24,578 bases of DNA. It comes from an uncultured Erysipelotrichaceae bacterium (GTDB lineage: Bacteria > Bacillota_I > Bacilli_A > RF39 > UBA660). The DNA lies in assembly GCA_902795845.1 (NCBI GenBank), contig CADBMU010000081.1, forward strand, positions 1 through 24,578, in the 5' to 3' direction. Position numbers and translations under genes: made by a program. The notes beneath the pieces are model-generated. The model was given only the letters and a program-made list of their open reading frames with translations, had not been told where the DNA came from and ran no database searches. Shown piece by piece: positions 1 through 5,354 of the stretch (the first letter of the stretch is position 1; each line of letters starts with the position of its first letter).

Positions 1-101
1 ACTCCAAATTCTTCTTTCATTGCATCAACTAATTCTTTAACTTCAAGAATAGTCATTTCTTTTAATCCATTAATGAATTCTTCTTTTGTAAATTTTGCCA
101 T
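1..101 (-). CDS. rplL: 50S ribosomal protein L7/L12, N-terminal part
   Basis: The readable part starts MAKFTKEEFINGL and continues to an MKEEFG stretch at the window edge, the usual start of L7/L12, whose N-terminal helices dimerise and bind the C-terminal tail of L10 on the ribosomal stalk. The ATG at 101 follows a clean AGGAGG site after 9 nt. It lies 19 bp downstream of rplJ in the same transcription unit, the standard rplJ-rplL pair. Only 33 codons are inside the window; the rest is cut off at position 1. Confidence 0.95.
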   Translation of the reverse strand, partial: MAKFTKEEFINGLKEMTILEVKELVDAMKEEFG

Positions 102-120
102 TTTAAATTCCTCCTCTTTC

Positions 121-612
121 TTATTTTTCTAGACTTTCTGCATATAGATTTAAACCTATAGATAAGTCGCGTACGTATTGAATCATACCACCAGCAAGCA
201 TTGTTAACAATCCTTCGTATGATGGAATATTCGCGTATTCTGTTATAGTAGCTAAATCGGCAACGTCGCCACTAATAATTCCAACTCTGATACTAAGTTT
301 TTCATGATCTTTTGCAAAATCAGCAATAACTTTAATTGGTTCAAGTAAACTTTCACCAAATAGTATAGCGTTTGGTCCTTCTAAGAATCCGTCTAAACTA
401 ATGTTTAAGTCATCAAGAGCACGTTTTAATAAAGTATTCTTATAAACTTTAACTTCAGCTTTAACTTCTCTTAGTTTTTTTCTTAATTCACTTAATTCGT
501 CAACTGTTAAACCTTGATATTGGAAAACAATAACTGATTCGCTATTTTTTACTTTATCAGTAATTTCAGCAACGATTTCTTTTTTAGCATTAAGAATTTT
601 TGTACTTGCCAT
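121..612 (-). CDS. rplJ: 50S ribosomal protein L10
   Basis: A 163-residue protein, normal length for L10. It has the family layout: an N-terminal KKEIVAEITDKVKNSESVIVFQYQGLTVDEL segment (split here: KKEIVAEITDKV, then SVIVFQYQGLTVDEL), then RKKLREVKAEVKVYKNTLLKRAL, which binds 23S rRNA at the stalk base. The C-terminal helix that recruits L7/L12 dimers is at about residues 135-163. The ATG follows an AGGAGG site. It is the first gene of the rplJ-rplL unit and is preceded by its own promoter and an L10 autoregulatory leader (638-746), so it can be expressed independently of rplK-rplA upstream. Confidence 0.97.
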   Translation of the reverse strand: MASTKILNAKKEIVAEITDKVKNSESVIVFQYQGLTVDELSELRKKLREVKAEVKVYKNTLLKRALDDLNISLDGFLEGPNAILFGESLLEPIKVIADFAKDHEKLSIRVGIISGDVADLATITEYANIPSYEGLLTMLAGGMIQYVRDLSIGLNLYAESLEK

Positions 613-632
613 ATAATTCCTCCTTATCTATC

Positions 633-660
633 AAAAAAAGCTCTCCAAACAGGAAAGCTT
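633..660 (-). terminator. Attenuator terminator in L10 leader
   Basis: Minus-strand AAGCTTTCC, loop TGTTT, GGAGAGCTT, then a run of seven T. This is a 9-bp stem with one G-U pair. It lies between the L10-binding part of the leader and the rplJ SD site, where an attenuator is expected. Confidence 0.85.
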
Positions 661-746
661 AAAACATAAAGAATGTATTTAAGATTTCCCTCGGCATGAT
701 TATTAAGAATTTCTTCCCATGCTGTCTTTGGTTAATCACTTTTTCT
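638..746 (-). promoter_or_regulatory. Ribosomal protein L10 autoregulatory leader
   Basis: The transcribed leader carries the CCAAAGACAGCAUGGGAAG segment and the matching AUGCCGAGGG segment, which pair through CAGCAUG/CAUGCCG around a U-rich arm. This is the hallmark of the Firmicutes L10 leader bound by L10(L12)4. It ends in an intrinsic terminator hairpin (638-660) just before the rplJ SD site, so feedback probably acts by attenuation. Recognition is by motif and position; no covariance model was run. Confidence 0.85.
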
Positions 747-752
747 GTAGTT

Positions 753-781
753 ATTTTATTACATTTTTAATTAAATGTCAA
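753..781 (-). promoter_or_regulatory. rplJ-rplL promoter
   Basis: Perfect -35 TTGACA at 781-776, a 17-nt spacer and -10 TAAAAT at 758-753. The -35 overlaps the last codons of rplA and the spacer begins at its stop codon, so there is no spare DNA between the two units. The predicted transcript starts near 746, just ahead of the L10 leader fold. Confidence 0.85.
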
Positions 782-1469
782 AAGAATTTTTATCTAATTT
801 GATTCCAGGACCCATTGTAGATGCTACTGAAATATTAGTAATGAATTTTCCTTTAACAGATGCTGGTTTTAATTTAGAAATAGTATTAATAATGTAAGTT
901 AAATTTTCAACTAATTTACTTTCATCAAATGATACTTTACCAACGATTGTATGAATATTTCCATATGAGTCAGTTCTAAATTCAACCATACCTTTTTTAA
1001 TATCTTCAATAGTTTTTACAGGATTTGGTGTAACTGTACCAGTTTTAGGATTTGGCATTAAACCTTTAGGTCCTAAAATACGTCCAATCTTACCAAGTTC
1101 TGGCATCATTTCTGGAGTTGCAATAATTACATCATAATCAAACCAATTCTCTTTTTGAATTTTTTCAATCATATCAGTATCTCCAACAAAATCAGCACCA
1201 GCTTCTTTTGCAGCTTTTGCAGCTTCACCTTTAGCAATAACTAAAATCTTTTTAGATTTTCCTGTACCGTTAGGTAAAACTAAAGAACCTCTTAATTGTT
1301 GATCAGCTTTTTTAGGATCAACATTAAGCTTGATTGCAACTTCTACAGTTCCATCAAATTTAGTAATAGAAGTTTCTTTTACTAATTTGATTGCTTCATC
1401 TATTGAATAAGTATTATTCTTTTCAACTTTTTTAGAAGCTTCCACATATTTTTTACTAGCTTTTTTCAT
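771..1469 (-). CDS. rplA: 50S ribosomal protein L1
   Basis: About 232 residues, full length for L1. It contains the conserved FDGTVEVAIKLNVDPKKADQ region (split: FDGTVEVAIKL, NVDPKKADQQLRG) and the signature LGPKGLMPNPKTGTVT that contacts the L1 stalk of 23S rRNA. L1 also binds its own operon leader (see 1989-2024). Two consecutive ATG codons exist at 1472 and 1469; the AGGAGG at 1482-1477 is 4 nt from the first and 7 nt from the second, so the second is preferred. It follows rplK by about 50 bp in one transcription unit and has no terminator of its own before the rplJ promoter. Confidence 0.96.
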   Translation of the reverse strand: MKKASKKYVEASKKVEKNNTYSIDEAIKLVKETSITKFDGTVEVAIKLNVDPKKADQQLRGSLVLPNGTGKSKKILVIAKGEAAKAAKEAGADFVGDTDMIEKIQKENWFDYDVIIATPEMMPELGKIGRILGPKGLMPNPKTGTVTPNPVKTIEDIKKGMVEFRTDSYGNIHTIVGKVSFDESKLVENLTYIINTISKLKPASVKGKFITNISVASTMGPGIKLDKNSFDI

Positions 1470-1521
1470 CATTATTCCTCCTAACTGTGGTTTATTTGGC
1501 GGATTTGAAATTAATTAATTA

Positions 1522-1956
1522 TTATTTTTCATCGTCTTCGATTTTAACACCCATATTCTTAGCTGTTCCAGCAATAATATTCATTGCTGCATCAACATCA
1601 TAAGCGTTTAAATCAGGCAATTTTGTTTCTGCTATTTCTCTTAATTGGTCTTTAGATAAAGTTGCAACTGTTTCATTAGCTCCTTTACTACTTCCCTTTT
1701 TAATTTTAGCAGCTTGTTTAATTAAGAATCCTGCTGGTGGAGTTTTTAATACGAAATCAAAACTTCTATCATCATATACAGTAATTTCACATGGAATTAT
1801 TGTACCCATTTTTTCTCTTGTTGCATCATTAAATTTAGTACAGAATTCTTGAATATTAATACCGGCAGGTCCTAAAGCTGTTCCAACTGGTGGAGCAGGT
1901 GTTGCCTTACCAGCTTCAATTTGTAATTTAATTCTTCTAGTGATTTCTTTAGCCAC
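1522..1956 (-). CDS. rplK: 50S ribosomal protein L11
   Basis: About 144 residues from the chosen start. It has the proline-rich KATPAPPVGTALGPAGIN N-terminal signature, the FDFVLKTPPAGFLIKQAAKI linker, and the C-terminal rRNA-binding domain ending in the GTAKNMGVKIE motif (GTA..MG.). It organises the GTPase-associated centre of 23S rRNA. The start is taken as GTG at 1956, giving MAKEITRRIKL. A further in-frame GTG at 1965 lies inside the AGGAGGTG SD site itself (1970-1963) and cannot be the start. It is the first gene of the rplK-rplA unit. The usual upstream neighbours secE and nusG are not here; a padR/HAAS operon sits there instead. Confidence 0.96.
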   Translation of the reverse strand: MAKEITRRIKLQIEAGKATPAPPVGTALGPAGINIQEFCTKFNDATREKMGTIIPCEITVYDDRSFDFVLKTPPAGFLIKQAAKIKKGSSKGANETVATLSKDQLREIAETKLPDLNAYDVDAAMNIIAGTAKNMGVKIEDDEK

Positions 1957-1988
1957 GATTAACACCTCCTATTAAATTTGGTTCGCGT

Positions 1989-2024
1989 AAGTGGTACCAG
2001 GCAAATCCGCATTCCCTCCCACTT
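1989..2024 (-). promoter_or_regulatory. L1-binding autoregulatory site in rplK leader
   Basis: The leader RNA forms AAGUGG...CCACUU, closing a loop that contains GGGAGGG on one side and GGUACCAC on the other. The same GUGGGAGG...UACCAC arrangement forms the L1-binding stalk of 23S rRNA, so this looks like the mRNA mimic through which L1 represses its own operon. The motif is visible in the sequence; L1 binding is inferred from the known rplK-rplA system. Confidence 0.75.
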
Positions 2025-2062
2025 ATTTACAAATTATATTAAAATATATAATTGCAACTACG

Positions 2063-2091
2063 ATAATATCACAAAAAGCTAGAAAAAACAA
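2063..2091 (-). promoter_or_regulatory. rplK-rplA promoter
   Basis: -35 TTGTTT at 2091-2086, a 17-nt spacer and -10 TATTAT at 2068-2063, preceded by TGA to give the extended -10 form TGATATTAT. It lies between the terminator of the upstream operon and the L1 site. Confidence 0.7.
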
Positions 2092-2120
2092 GAGTTTTTA
2101 CACATTTCACTTACTAGATT

Positions 2121-2150
2121 AAAAAAAGCAAAACCATTTCGATTTCACTT
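2121..2150 (-). terminator. Terminator of the padR-HAAS operon
   Basis: Minus-strand AAGTGAAATC, loop GAAAT, GGTTTTGCTT, then a T run at 2127-2121. The 10-bp stem contains three G-U pairs. It is 24 bp past the stop codon of the HAAS-domain gene. Confidence 0.75.
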
Positions 2151-2173
2151 TAATTGTTTACAATTTATTCTTT

Positions 2174-3568
2174 TTAATAATATCTTTGGTATTCTAAATA
2201 CTTTTTATCATTTTGTTTAATTTTATTATAATTTTCTTCATTAACATATACTTTAATTCTAACTAAGTCATCATATTTATAAAATGTTTTATTTTTTAAA
2301 TCATCTATTAACTTATTATAAGTTTTTTTAGACCATGTGCTATTATAGGATGGATCATATACCAAAACATATCCATAGTTAGTTTTTATTTCTCTTTTTT
2401 CAAGTTCTGGTTCTAAATCTATATAATCAGAATTATATTCATAAACTATTTTCATTTCGTCTTCTAATGAATTATCTATTTCTAAATCATAGTAATGTGA
2501 AACAGTCTTTTCATCAAAAATTACTCTATCTGTTACAGTTTTATATGAGCTATCATCAAATTCTTTATTAAATTCAGAAGATGCTATTTCTGTTGCAAAT
2601 AACCCTATTCCAGCACCTCCTAAAACTAAACTTAAAATAATTGTTATCAAAAATCTTAAATACTTAGGTTTAAAATTAAAGATAAACCTGATAAATAATT
2701 CCATGAAAGATATTCCAAATATTAATAAAGCAACTAATAATAAAATTATACCAAAATATGTAACTCCTTTTATCATCAAAACAATTGCTATTATTAAAGT
2801 TGCTGATATTCCAATTAAATAGAAAGCATTACATATAGCAAACATAAATACAAAGAATTTTATAAATAACAACATTATATCAGCACATATATCAAAAAAA
2901 TCTTTATTTTTAGTATTTTTAGTTTCTACTTGAGACTTTGTTTCATAGATTTTTTCCTTTTTCTTATTATCAGAAAATATATCATCAGTTTCATTTTCTA
3001 TTTTTTCAGTTTTTTCTTGACCAAGAATTTTTTCTTTAAATATTTTAAGAAAGAAGACAATAGCAATGAAAGCATATAATAAATCCATTATCACTTCAAA
3101 TAATCTTGATAAAATATGAAAAACATCAACTCCAAATATAATAATGCTATTAAATGAAGAAAATAATGAACTACCAATATCTTTTATTATAGAAAAAGGT
3201 ATTTTACATATAGCAATAATTAAACATAAAAATAAAATTTGAATAAACATTTTTAAAATATCTTTAAAAGTTCTTCCTTGAAATGAATCTATAAAACTTT
3301 CTATACCATCTACTAAACCATTTATAAAGTTCTCTATAGTATTAGTTTCTTTTTTATCATAATTTTCATTAATTTTATAAGCTTCAAGTAAATCTCTTGT
3401 TATTTCATTAATATCACCTAAAGATTTTACAGCTTCTTCTTCAGACATTCCAGTCGATTTTTTTTCTTCAATATATCCTTCATATTCTTCAATAATATCA
3501 TCTAATTCTTTTTTTTCTAAAATATTTAATTTCTTTCTTAATTTTTCAATAAATTGCTCTTTATTCAT
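2174..3568 (-). CDS. HAAS-domain (DUF1700-like) multi-pass membrane protein
   Basis: 464 residues. Residues 1-70 form a HAAS/DUF1700-type helical domain (MNKEQFIEKLRKKLNIL... ending ITRDLLEAY), typical of proteins encoded next to PadR regulators. Hydrophobic segments follow at about 103-125, 135-175 and 225-330. A non-membrane C-terminal domain of about 130 residues (about 330-464) is rich in charged residues and Tyr and probably faces outside. A hydrophilic Lys/Glu linker sits near 180-220. The ATG overlaps the padR stop as ATGA, so the pair is translationally coupled. The family role is not well established; many such pairs respond to envelope stress or antimicrobials. A truncated paralogue is at 15815-16324. 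Domain family is confident, function is not. Confidence 0.8.
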   Translation of the reverse strand: MNKEQFIEKLRKKLNILEKKELDDIIEEYEGYIEEKKSTGMSEEEAVKSLGDINEITRDLLEAYKINENYDKKETNTIENFINGLVDGIESFIDSFQGRTFKDILKMFIQILFLCLIIAICKIPFSIIKDIGSSLFSSFNSIIIFGVDVFHILSRLFEVIMDLLYAFIAIVFFLKIFKEKILGQEKTEKIENETDDIFSDNKKKEKIYETKSQVETKNTKNKDFFDICADIMLLFIKFFVFMFAICNAFYLIGISATLIIAIVLMIKGVTYFGIILLLVALLIFGISFMELFIRFIFNFKPKYLRFLITIILSLVLGGAGIGLFATEIASSEFNKEFDDSSYKTVTDRVIFDEKTVSHYYDLEIDNSLEDEMKIVYEYNSDYIDLEPELEKREIKTNYGYVLVYDPSYNSTWSKKTYNKLIDDLKNKTFYKYDDLVRIKVYVNEENYNKIKQNDKKYLEYQRYY

Positions 3569-3888
3569 TTTTTCAGTTCTCCTTTTTTTATAAATTCATT
3601 AACACTTTTTTCGAATTTCAACCATTCCTCTAATTGAAGCTTCTTTTTTTCTTTGCCCGCAACAGTAATATGATAATATTTTCTGACTGGTCCTTCGCTA
3701 GATTCTTCTAAGTAAGTTTCAAATAATCCTTCATTAGTTAGCCTTTTTAAAATAGGGTAAATTGTTCCTTCATTAACATCAACAATTTTAGAAACAGCTT
3801 CGACCAGTTGATAACCATACATATCTTCTTTTTCTACCATTACTAGTACTAATAATTCCAAAACGCCTTTTTTAAATTGAGTATTAAT
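3565..3888 (-). CDS. PadR-family transcriptional regulator
   Basis: A short winged-helix protein of about 107 residues with FKKGVLELLVLVMVEKEDMYGYQLVEAV, NEGTIYPILKRLTNEGLFE and a basic wing ending KYYHITVAGK. This is the PadR DNA-binding domain with a short C-terminal dimerisation helix (PadR-s2-like). The only in-frame GTG (3897) is inside the SD site GAGGTGAT, and no ATG or TTG lies nearby. The start with correct SD spacing (8 nt) and the usual family beginning MNTQFKKGVLEL is ATT at 3888, an unusual initiation codon. It heads a two-gene operon with the HAAS membrane protein and probably autoregulates through the inverted repeat around its promoter (3909-3950). Confidence 0.88.
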   Translation of the reverse strand: MNTQFKKGVLELLVLVMVEKEDMYGYQLVEAVSKIVDVNEGTIYPILKRLTNEGLFETYLEESSEGPVRKYYHITVAGKEKKKLQLEEWLKFEKSVNEFIKKGELKK

Positions 3889-3908
3889 ATAAATCACCTC
3901 TTTTATGT

Positions 3909-3950
3909 ATTTAGTTTATATCAGCTACTATGTTTTGTCAAGTACTAAAT
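3909..3950 (-). promoter_or_regulatory. padR promoter framed by an inverted repeat
   Basis: -35 TTGACA at 3941-3936, a 17-nt spacer and -10 TAAACT at 3918-3913. A perfect 7-bp inverted repeat, ATTTAGT/ACTAAAT, lies at 3909-3915 and 3944-3950 and brackets both promoter elements, a position suited to a PadR dimer or tetramer autorepressing its operon. The promoter is clear; the operator role is inferred. Confidence 0.7.
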
Positions 3951-3958
3951 TAAAAATA

Positions 3959-3983
3959 AGAGAATCAATTTAATCGATTCTCT
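3959..3983 (-). terminator. Terminator overlapping the end of the pseudophosphatase gene
   Basis: An 8-bp stem AGAGAATC/GATTCTCT with the TAA stop codon of the 3970-4587 gene in its loop, followed on the minus strand by TTATTTTTAATT. It separates this operon from padR. Confidence 0.75.
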
Positions 3984-4587
3984 TTATATTTTCTATTTTT
4001 TCTTGTTCAAAATCAATTTCAATAATATTATAATCTGTTCTTAGACCGTCAATTAAAACATTCTCATTATAATCTAATATCAGTCTTTCTTCATAATTAA
4101 ATCCTTTAGTAGCCCATATAGATAATAAAGCTAATATACAAGAATTATGGGTAAACATTACTACTTTACCATTTTCATAGTTTTTTATCAGTTCTTTAAC
4201 TAAATCTCTAACTCTATTTTTAACTTCGTTTAAAGATTCTCCATTTACTAATTTATAATCAAAATCATGTTCTTGCATATTTCTAAGATTTAAATTTTTA
4301 TCTTCTAAAAGACCAATCTTACGATCATCAATTCTTTTATCAACAATTATATCAATATTATTTTTTTCAGCTAAATACTTTGCTGTATTAATACTAGAAA
4401 AGAAACTTGATGAATAAATTACATCAGCATTTTGTAATATTTTTTTCTTAGCTATTGTTAAAGCAACTTTTTCACCATTTACTGTTAATGGTCTAATTTT
4501 TCTCTTTTCATCTAAATCTAAATAATCTTTGTAAACTAATAATTCATTCATAAAACAATTATTAGAAACTAAATAAATAGTTGTCAT
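3970..4587 (-). CDS. Histidine-phosphatase-fold protein, probably catalytically dead
   Basis: 205 residues with the phosphoglycerate-mutase-like (histidine phosphatase) layout. An N-terminal strand IYLV, the YSSSFFSSINTAKYLAE helix region, the GESLNEVKNRVRDLV helix and the VVMFTHNSCILALL strand-loop all align to the family. The catalytic RHG at residues 8-10 is SNN here, and the second Arg (family SPLxRAxQTA) is Ser64. The family's second His is kept (His147). With the phospho-accepting His and both Arg lost, phosphatase or mutase activity is unlikely. A binding or regulatory role is possible. Its ATG overlaps the exporter stop (ATGA), so the two are coupled, and a terminator overlaps its end. 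Confidence 0.75.
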   Translation of the reverse strand: MTTIYLVSNNCFMNELLVYKDYLDLDEKRKIRPLTVNGEKVALTIAKKKILQNADVIYSSSFFSSINTAKYLAEKNNIDIIVDKRIDDRKIGLLEDKNLNLRNMQEHDFDYKLVNGESLNEVKNRVRDLVKELIKNYENGKVVMFTHNSCILALLSIWATKGFNYEERLILDYNENVLIDGLRTDYNIIEIDFEQEKIENIKRID

Positions 4588-5099
4588 TTAATCACCAATC
4601 CTAGAATTCCATAACTAAATATTAACATAATTATTCCAGCAAGAACTACACCACTTATTGCTGCTATTGCTGTTTTTTTCTTTTCCATTCCAAGGAGTCC
4701 TGCTATAAGACAACCCATCCAAGCTCCTGTTCCAGGAAGGGGAATTCCAACGAATAAAAATAACCCTAAATATTTTAAATTTTCAATTTGTTCTTTTTTA
4801 GAATGAGCTTTTTTTTCACACCATGTTATAAACTTATCAAAGAAACTCCATCTTCTTAAAAATTTAAATATAGGTTCCATTAACCAAACAATAATTGGAA
4901 TAGGTAAAATATTTCCAATAAAACATATTATAAAACTTTGTATTGCTGGTAGCCCTAATAACTTTGCAGCTATTAATCCTCCTCTTAATTCTAAAATAGG
5001 CATCATACTTATTATAAATATGGTAATGTATTTACCTATTAAAGCACCACCAATTCCTCCAAAAAGTGAAACCATAAGTTTTGCAACTTTCTCTGTCAT
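4584..5099 (-). CDS. Small multi-drug export protein (COG2426-type)
   Basis: 171 residues and strongly hydrophobic. The diagnostic motif pattern is MMPILELRGGLIAAKLLGLP, GNILPIPIIVWLMEP and GIPLPGTGAWMGCLIAGLLG, with a basic cytoplasmic segment near residues 82-107 and a final helix at about 140-168. This matches the small multi-drug export family, for which transport activity has rarely been shown. An extended -10 box (5123-5131) sits 24 bp upstream, and an SD GGAGAG precedes the ATG. It is first in an operon with the dead phosphatase-fold protein, which suggests that protein acts with the exporter (inference). Confidence 0.82.
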   Translation of the reverse strand: MTEKVAKLMVSLFGGIGGALIGKYITIFIISMMPILELRGGLIAAKLLGLPAIQSFIICFIGNILPIPIIVWLMEPIFKFLRRWSFFDKFITWCEKKAHSKKEQIENLKYLGLFLFVGIPLPGTGAWMGCLIAGLLGMEKKKTAIAAISGVVLAGIIMLIFSYGILGLVIK

Positions 5100-5122
5100 A
5101 CTATCTCTCCAATTCTTACTAA

Positions 5123-5131
5123 ATTATATCA
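5123..5131 (-). promoter_or_regulatory. Extended -10 promoter of the exporter operon
   Basis: TGATATAAT, an extended -10, with no recognisable -35 beyond a T run. It lies after the terminator at 5153-5178, so the exporter has its own start independent of the gene-free stretch upstream. Confidence 0.6.
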
Positions 5132-5152
5132 AATATTATTATTAAAAAAAAG

Positions 5153-5178
5153 AAAAAAGACATATAATCGTCTTTTTT
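5153..5178 (-). terminator. Intrinsic terminator, usable from both strands
   Basis: Nine-base arms AAAAAAGAC/GTCTTTTTT around an 8-nt loop, followed on the minus strand by CTTTTTTTT. It ends either the kinase read-through transcript or the separate RNA proposed at 5153-5304. Confidence 0.8.
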
Positions 5179-5187
5179 CCAAAAAGT

Positions 5188-5281
5188 GTGAGTTTGAGTT
5201 TATATTTAATTAAATTTTATATAGAGTTATATTTATTTATTGTTGTTTATTGTGAGTTTTGAGTTTTATTTATTTTTAATT
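5188..5281. repeat. Degenerate direct repeats, GTGAGTTT(T)GAGTTTTAT type
   Basis: On the plus strand GTGAGTTTGAGTTTATATTTAATT at 5188-5211 (24 bases; key unit GTGAGTTTGAGTT) recurs as GTGAGTTTTGAGTTTTATTT from 5252. A weaker GAGTTATATTTATTT copy lies at 5224. On the minus strand these are the ACTCAAACTCAC units of the candidate RNA. Confidence 0.6.
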
Positions 5282-5309
5282 ATCCACATCACTTTCCTTT
5301 CATGTTCTA

Positions 5310-5353
5310 ATGATAACTTATGAAAGTGAAAATATAGTGAAGATAATGTGAAA
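5310..5353 (-). promoter_or_regulatory. Three TTTCAC-type boxes, 11-bp period: response-regulator site
   Basis: Minus-strand TTTCAC, CTTCAC and TTTCAC begin at 5353, 5342 and 5331, exactly 11 bp apart, starting two bases past the kinase stop codon. A TATCAT -10 candidate follows at 5315-5310. A CTTTCAT/ATGAAAG inverted repeat (5297-5303, 5320-5326) overlaps the last box. Direct hexamers one helical turn apart are the form of OmpR/PhoP-type sites. The same hexamer pair precedes the response regulator gene (7427-7443). Function is inferred. Confidence 0.55.
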
Positions 5354-5354
5354 G

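Larger units (their letters stand above)
5153..5304 (-). ncRNA. Candidate small RNA between kinase and exporter genes
   Basis: A 255-bp gap contains no plausible gene, but has promoter-like signals at its start (TTTCAC repeats and a TATCAT -10 at 5315-5310) and a strong terminator at its end. The exporter downstream has its own promoter. The predicted RNA of about 150 nt is purine- and C-rich, poor in G, and carries ACUCAAAACUCAC and ACUCAAACUCAC as near-repeats in unstructured sequence. It could equally be the 3' UTR of the kinase transcript, or an RNA processed from it. No known RNA family was recognised. Confidence 0.4.

Noticed and set aside
5265..5292. Micro-ORF starting at an ATG near 5288 on the minus strand (seven codons)
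   Set aside because: The GGAAAG before it is a weak, badly spaced SD and the peptide is too short to judge.
5153..5353. Known RNA such as a tRNA, 6S RNA or riboswitch in the kinase-exporter gap
   Set aside because: No cloverleaf, no GC-rich conserved core and no recognised riboswitch motif; only the repeats and terminator can be supported.
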